24,134 bases of DNA, taken from NCBI GenBank assembly GCA_003142355.1, contig PLMF01000339.1:2325-26458 (forward strand), written 5' to 3'. The position numbers were made by a program, and so were the translations under genes. Below the pieces are notes generated by a model, which saw only the letters and a list, made by a program, of their open reading frames with translations, searched no databases and was not told the DNA's origin. Position 1 is the stretch's first letter. Each line of letters opens with the position of its first letter. Source of the DNA: Bryobacterales bacterium (GTDB taxonomy: Bacteria; Acidobacteriota; Terriglobia; Bryobacterales; Bryobacteraceae). Of this stretch, positions 21,156-24,134 are shown one piece after another.

Positions 21156-24134
21156 ATGGGGCAATTGTCTGTGGACTTAAGTGCGAAAATAGATTTATTG
21201 AAGACCAGACCTGCCACCAGAATTAGAACGGGGATTTCCTTCCCGCGCTATTTTACGTCACGGCTCGAACCCGGCAAAACCCCGTACGACGAGGTCCAAT
21301 GGGAAACCCGCACCGCTTCCATCGGCAACGATAAGGGCGACGTCATCTTCGAGCAGCGCGATGTGGAAGCACCCGTGGACTGGTCGCAGACCGCCACCAA
21401 CATCGTCGCCTCCAAGTATTTCCATGGCAAACTCGGGTCGCCCGAGCGCGAAACCAGTGTGGCGCAACTTGTGCAGCGCGTGGTGGACACGATTGCGGAC
21501 TGGGGCCAGCAGGACGGCTATTTCAAGACCGATGTAGACGGCGAGAACTTCCGCTTCGACCTGGCCCACCTGATGCTGACGCAGAAGGCCTGTTTCAACT
21601 CGCCGGTCTGGTTCAACGTGGGAGTGAAGGAGGCGCGCGGCTACGGCTGGATCTACGACAAGACGGCCGACCGGGTCGCCAAGCTGGAATCGGGCGTGGT
21701 GCAGCCGCAGTGCTCGGCCTGTTTCATCGTTTCGGTGAAAGATTCGCTGGAATCCATTCTCGACCTGGCCAAGACCGAAGGCATGCTGTTCAAGTGGGGT
21801 TCGGGCACGGGCTCGAATCTCTCCGCGCTGCGCGAGGAGGACGCTGTGCTCTCGGGCGGAGGGCGCGCCTCCGGGCCGCTCTCGTTCATGAAGGGCTTCG
21901 ATGCCTTCGCCGGCGTCATCAAGTCGGGCGGCAAGACGCGGCGCGCGGCCAAGATGGTGATCCTCAACACCGACCACCCCGACATCGAGCAGTTCATCTG
22001 GTGCAAGGCCAAGGAAGAGAAGAAGGCCTACACCTTGGTCGATGCCGGCTATGATTCCTCGCTCGATGGCGAAGCCTACAGTTCCATCTTTTTTCAGAAC
22101 GCCAACAACTCCGTGCGCGCCACCGACGATTTCATGCAAGCCGTGCTCCACGACGACGATTGGTGGACCAAGTCGGTTTCCACCGGCCAGCCGGTGGGCC
22201 GCTATAAGGCGCGCGACCTGATGCGGCAGATCGCCGAAGCCACCCACCAGTGCGGCGATCCCGGCATGCAGTTCGACACCACCGTCAATCGCTGGCACCC
22301 CTGCAAGAACACGGCGCGGATCAACGCCTCGAATCCCTGCTCGGAGTACATGTTCCTCGACGATTCGGCCTGCAACCTTGCCTCGCTCAACCTGATGAAG
22401 TTCAGAAAAGAAGATGGCTCGTTCGACGTGGAAAGATTCAAGACTGCGATACGAATTTACATCATCGCTCAGGAAATTCTCGTCGATAACGGCAGCTACC
22501 CGAATTCAATGATTACGGAAAACAGTCATAACTTCCGCGCTTTGGGATTAGGTTACGCAAATCTCGGCTGTCTTATGATGAGTCTTGCCCTGGCCTATGA
22601 CAGCGATGAGGCAAGAACCTGGGCATCGGCGATAAGTGCAATCCTTACTGGAACTGCGTATATTACAAGCGCTGAAATCGCCGCCATAAAAGGCCCATTT
22701 GAAAAATACCAGTTAAACGGTCAGCCTATGCTGAACGTAATCAATATGCACCGCGAGCATTGCAGAAACATCTCAGAAGTGCAGTGCCCCGATTATCTGC
22801 TCAGTGCAGCAAGAGACGCATGGGACCAGGCGCTTGACGCAGGTTCAAAGTTCGGATTCAGAAACGCACAGGTTACAGTTCTTGCTCCGACAGGCACTAT
22901 CGGCTTTATGATGGACTGTGACACAACGGGAGTTGAGCCGGATATTGCGCTTGTAAAGTACAAACTTCTGGCCGGCGGCGGAATCTTCAAAATCGTCAAC
23001 AAAACCGTCCCGATGGCGCTGGAAAGAATCGGCTATAGCGCAGAAGACATTAAACATATCTGCGATGACATCGATAAAGATGATACAATTGAAACAAGCA
23101 AAAAACTTAATAAGGAACATTTGTCGATATTCGATTGTGCTTTCAAGCCGCAAAAAGGCTCCCGCAGCATACATTATATGGCTCATATTAAAATGATGGC
23201 CGCGGTTCAGCCGTTCATCAGCGGCGCAATCAGCAAAACCATTAATATGTCTAAAGAAACAACTGCTGAAGAGGTCCGCTCTGCGTATATGGAAGGCTGG
23301 AAACTTGGTTTAAAGGCAGTCGCAATTTATCGCGACGGCTCAAAACTGCTTCAGCCGGTAAAAACCAATGAACATACGGACGATTCTAAGGAAGAATTTA
23401 AAAAGCCCATCGCTACCGCCAAACCGTATAGGCGAAGGCTGCCGGAAACCAGGAAAAGTATCACGCACAAATTTTCCGTTATCGGCCATGAAGGTTATTT
23501 AACGGTCGGCCTGTATGATGACGGCCAGCCGGGCGAACTGTTTATCACTATGGCCAAGGAAGGCAGCACGGTCGGCGGCTTGATGGATGTCGTTGGCACC
23601 TGCGTTTCGATGGCCCTGCAATATGGTGTGCCGCTGATTACGCTTGTCGATAAGTTCAGACACGCAAGGTTTGAGCCGGCAGGAATGACTTCAAACAAAA
23701 AAATCCCATTCGCAAAGAGTCTGATTGACTATATCTTCTGCTGGATGGGTTGCGAATTTATCCCCGGCTACGCGGAAAAGAACACGCCGAACCGTTCGGA
23801 AGGCAATTCGCCGGACAATAAAACTACAACTACGGCAAAGACCCTTGTCGAAAAAACAAAAGACCTTGCCAAAAAAATCGCCGAGGCCAAGTCTATCCAG
23901 CCAAAACCGCCAGTAAAACCTATTGACGAGGATTCATTGTCGCATCGGCACGAAAAAAGCAGATTGGCCGATTTAGCCGACAGGACTATCGCGATGGTAA
24001 CTTCAATCGTCAAAGGCGACAGCGACATACAGGCTGAGGCCGCCGCAGTCCAGCAGTTTAACGCCCAGTTCGAGCATTTTCAGGATGATGCGCCGGTCTG
24101 CGATATCTGCGGCTCGATTACCGTCCGCAACGGC
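21156..24134 (+). CDS. nrdJ: B12-dependent (class II) ribonucleotide reductase, 3' end cut by window
   Basis: The open frame runs 993 codons to the window end without a stop. NrdJ reduces ribonucleotides to deoxyribonucleotides using adenosylcobalamin to make a thiyl radical. Visible elements are the CSAC pair (C186, C189), the NPCSE motif with the radical cysteine C395 (393-397), NLASLNL after it, the LAPTGTIGFMMDCDTTGVEPD stretch near residue 570, and at the cut end CDIC, the first half of a zinc-binding tail; only a short piece should be missing. The first half is GC-rich like the rest of the window (43 of 60 bases at 21841-21900). From about base 22400 it is AT-richer (25 of 60 at 22501-22560) with AGA, GCA, TCA and AAA codons. 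The frame and family alignment continue across this change. Confidence 0.92.
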   Translation, partial: MGQLSVDLSAKIDLLKTRPATRIRTGISFPRYFTSRLEPGKTPYDEVQWETRTASIGNDKGDVIFEQRDVEAPVDWSQTATNIVASKYFHGKLGSPERETSVAQLVQRVVDTIADWGQQDGYFKTDVDGENFRFDLAHLMLTQKACFNSPVWFNVGVKEARGYGWIYDKTADRVAKLESGVVQPQCSACFIVSVKDSLESILDLAKTEGMLFKWGSGTGSNLSALREEDAVLSGGGRASGPLSFMKGFDAFAGVIKSGGKTRRAAKMVILNTDHPDIEQFIWCKAKEEKKAYTLVDAGYDSSLDGEAYSSIFFQNANNSVRATDDFMQAVLHDDDWWTKSVSTGQPVGRYKARDLMRQIAEATHQCGDPGMQFDTTVNRWHPCKNTARINASNPCSEYMFLDDSACNLASLNLMKFRKEDGSFDVERFKTAIRIYIIAQEILVDNGSYPNSMITENSHNFRALGLGYANLGCLMMSLALAYDSDEARTWASAISAILTGTAYITSAEIAAIKGPFEKYQLNGQPMLNVINMHREHCRNISEVQCPDYLLSAARDAWDQALDAGSKFGFRNAQVTVLAPTGTIGFMMDCDTTGVEPDIALVKYKLLAGGGIFKIVNKTVPMALERIGYSAEDIKHICDDIDKDDTIETSKKLNKEHLSIFDCAFKPQKGSRSIHYMAHIKMMAAVQPFISGAISKTINMSKETTAEEVRSAYMEGWKLGLKAVAIYRDGSKLLQPVKTNEHTDDSKEEFKKPIATAKPYRRRLPETRKSITHKFSVIGHEGYLTVGLYDDGQPGELFITMAKEGSTVGGLMDVVGTCVSMALQYGVPLITLVDKFRHARFEPAGMTSNKKIPFAKSLIDYIFCWMGCEFIPGYAEKNTPNRSEGNSPDNKTTTTAKTLVEKTKDLAKKIAEAKSIQPKPPVKPIDEDSLSHRHEKSRLADLADRTIAMVTSIVKGDSDIQAEAAAVQQFNAQFEHFQDDAPVCDICGSITVRNG
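22375..22410. other. Composition and codon-use breakpoint inside nrdJ
   Basis: Base composition and codon choice switch within these bases, which encode the conserved NLASLNLMKF segment. To the left, codons end mostly in G or C and arginine is CGN. To the right, AGA, ATA, GCA, TCA and AAA become common and remain so to the window end. Hand counts of G+C are 40/60 at 22201-22260, 25/60 at 22501-22560 and 30/60 at 22861-22920. The place may be a join between two source genomes. Confidence 0.75.

Overview
The window is high-GC DNA with long, densely packed genes. It most resembles an Acidobacteriota chromosome of the Bryobacterales/Solibacter type. The main pointers are an 806-residue FtsX/MacB-type permease of the kind that is multiplied in acidobacterial genomes (ADOP permeases), a Tat-exported aminotransferase and a B12-dependent ribonucleotide reductase. 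This is a judgement from gene style; no search was run. No tRNA, rRNA, CRISPR array or recognisable insertion sequence was seen, and no gene-free stretch exceeds 300 bases.

Layout. 31-4150: a secreted YncE-like beta-propeller; a decayed family-10 pectate lyase on the opposite strand; a Tat-exported class I/II aminotransferase; and a two-gene cassette of a small protein and a nucleotidyltransferase. 4302-6781: an OPT-family oligopeptide transporter overlapped by four bases by a GatB/YqeY gene. 6815-9590: a class V aminotransferase followed after 10 bases by serA, together a probable phosphorylated serine pathway. 9721-14540: an unusual island holding a serine protease fused to an EndoG-like nuclease, a secreted alanine-rich coiled-coil protein just upstream of it, and a divergent second serine protease. 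14569-17822: an AraC-type regulator, divergent from a secreted phosphoesterase-like protein with an altered metal site and a methyltransferase with a signal peptide. 17832-20252: the ADOP permease. 20512-20970: a receiver-like protein lacking its phosphorylation site. 21156-24134: nrdJ, cut by the window end and preceded by a pair of NrdR-box-like palindromes.

Two things stand out. First, nrdJ changes composition and codon choice abruptly near base 22400, immediately after its conserved active-site motif, while the reading frame stays open. The 3' half looks as if it comes from another, lower-GC organism. This is either a metagenome assembly chimera at a conserved segment or an in-frame recombination, and everything after about 22400 should be treated as possibly foreign. 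Second, the protease/nuclease island looks like a proteolysis-linked effector module of the sort found in bacterial conflict or cell-death systems; its coiled-coil member is not recognised. That role is inferred from domains and gene order only.
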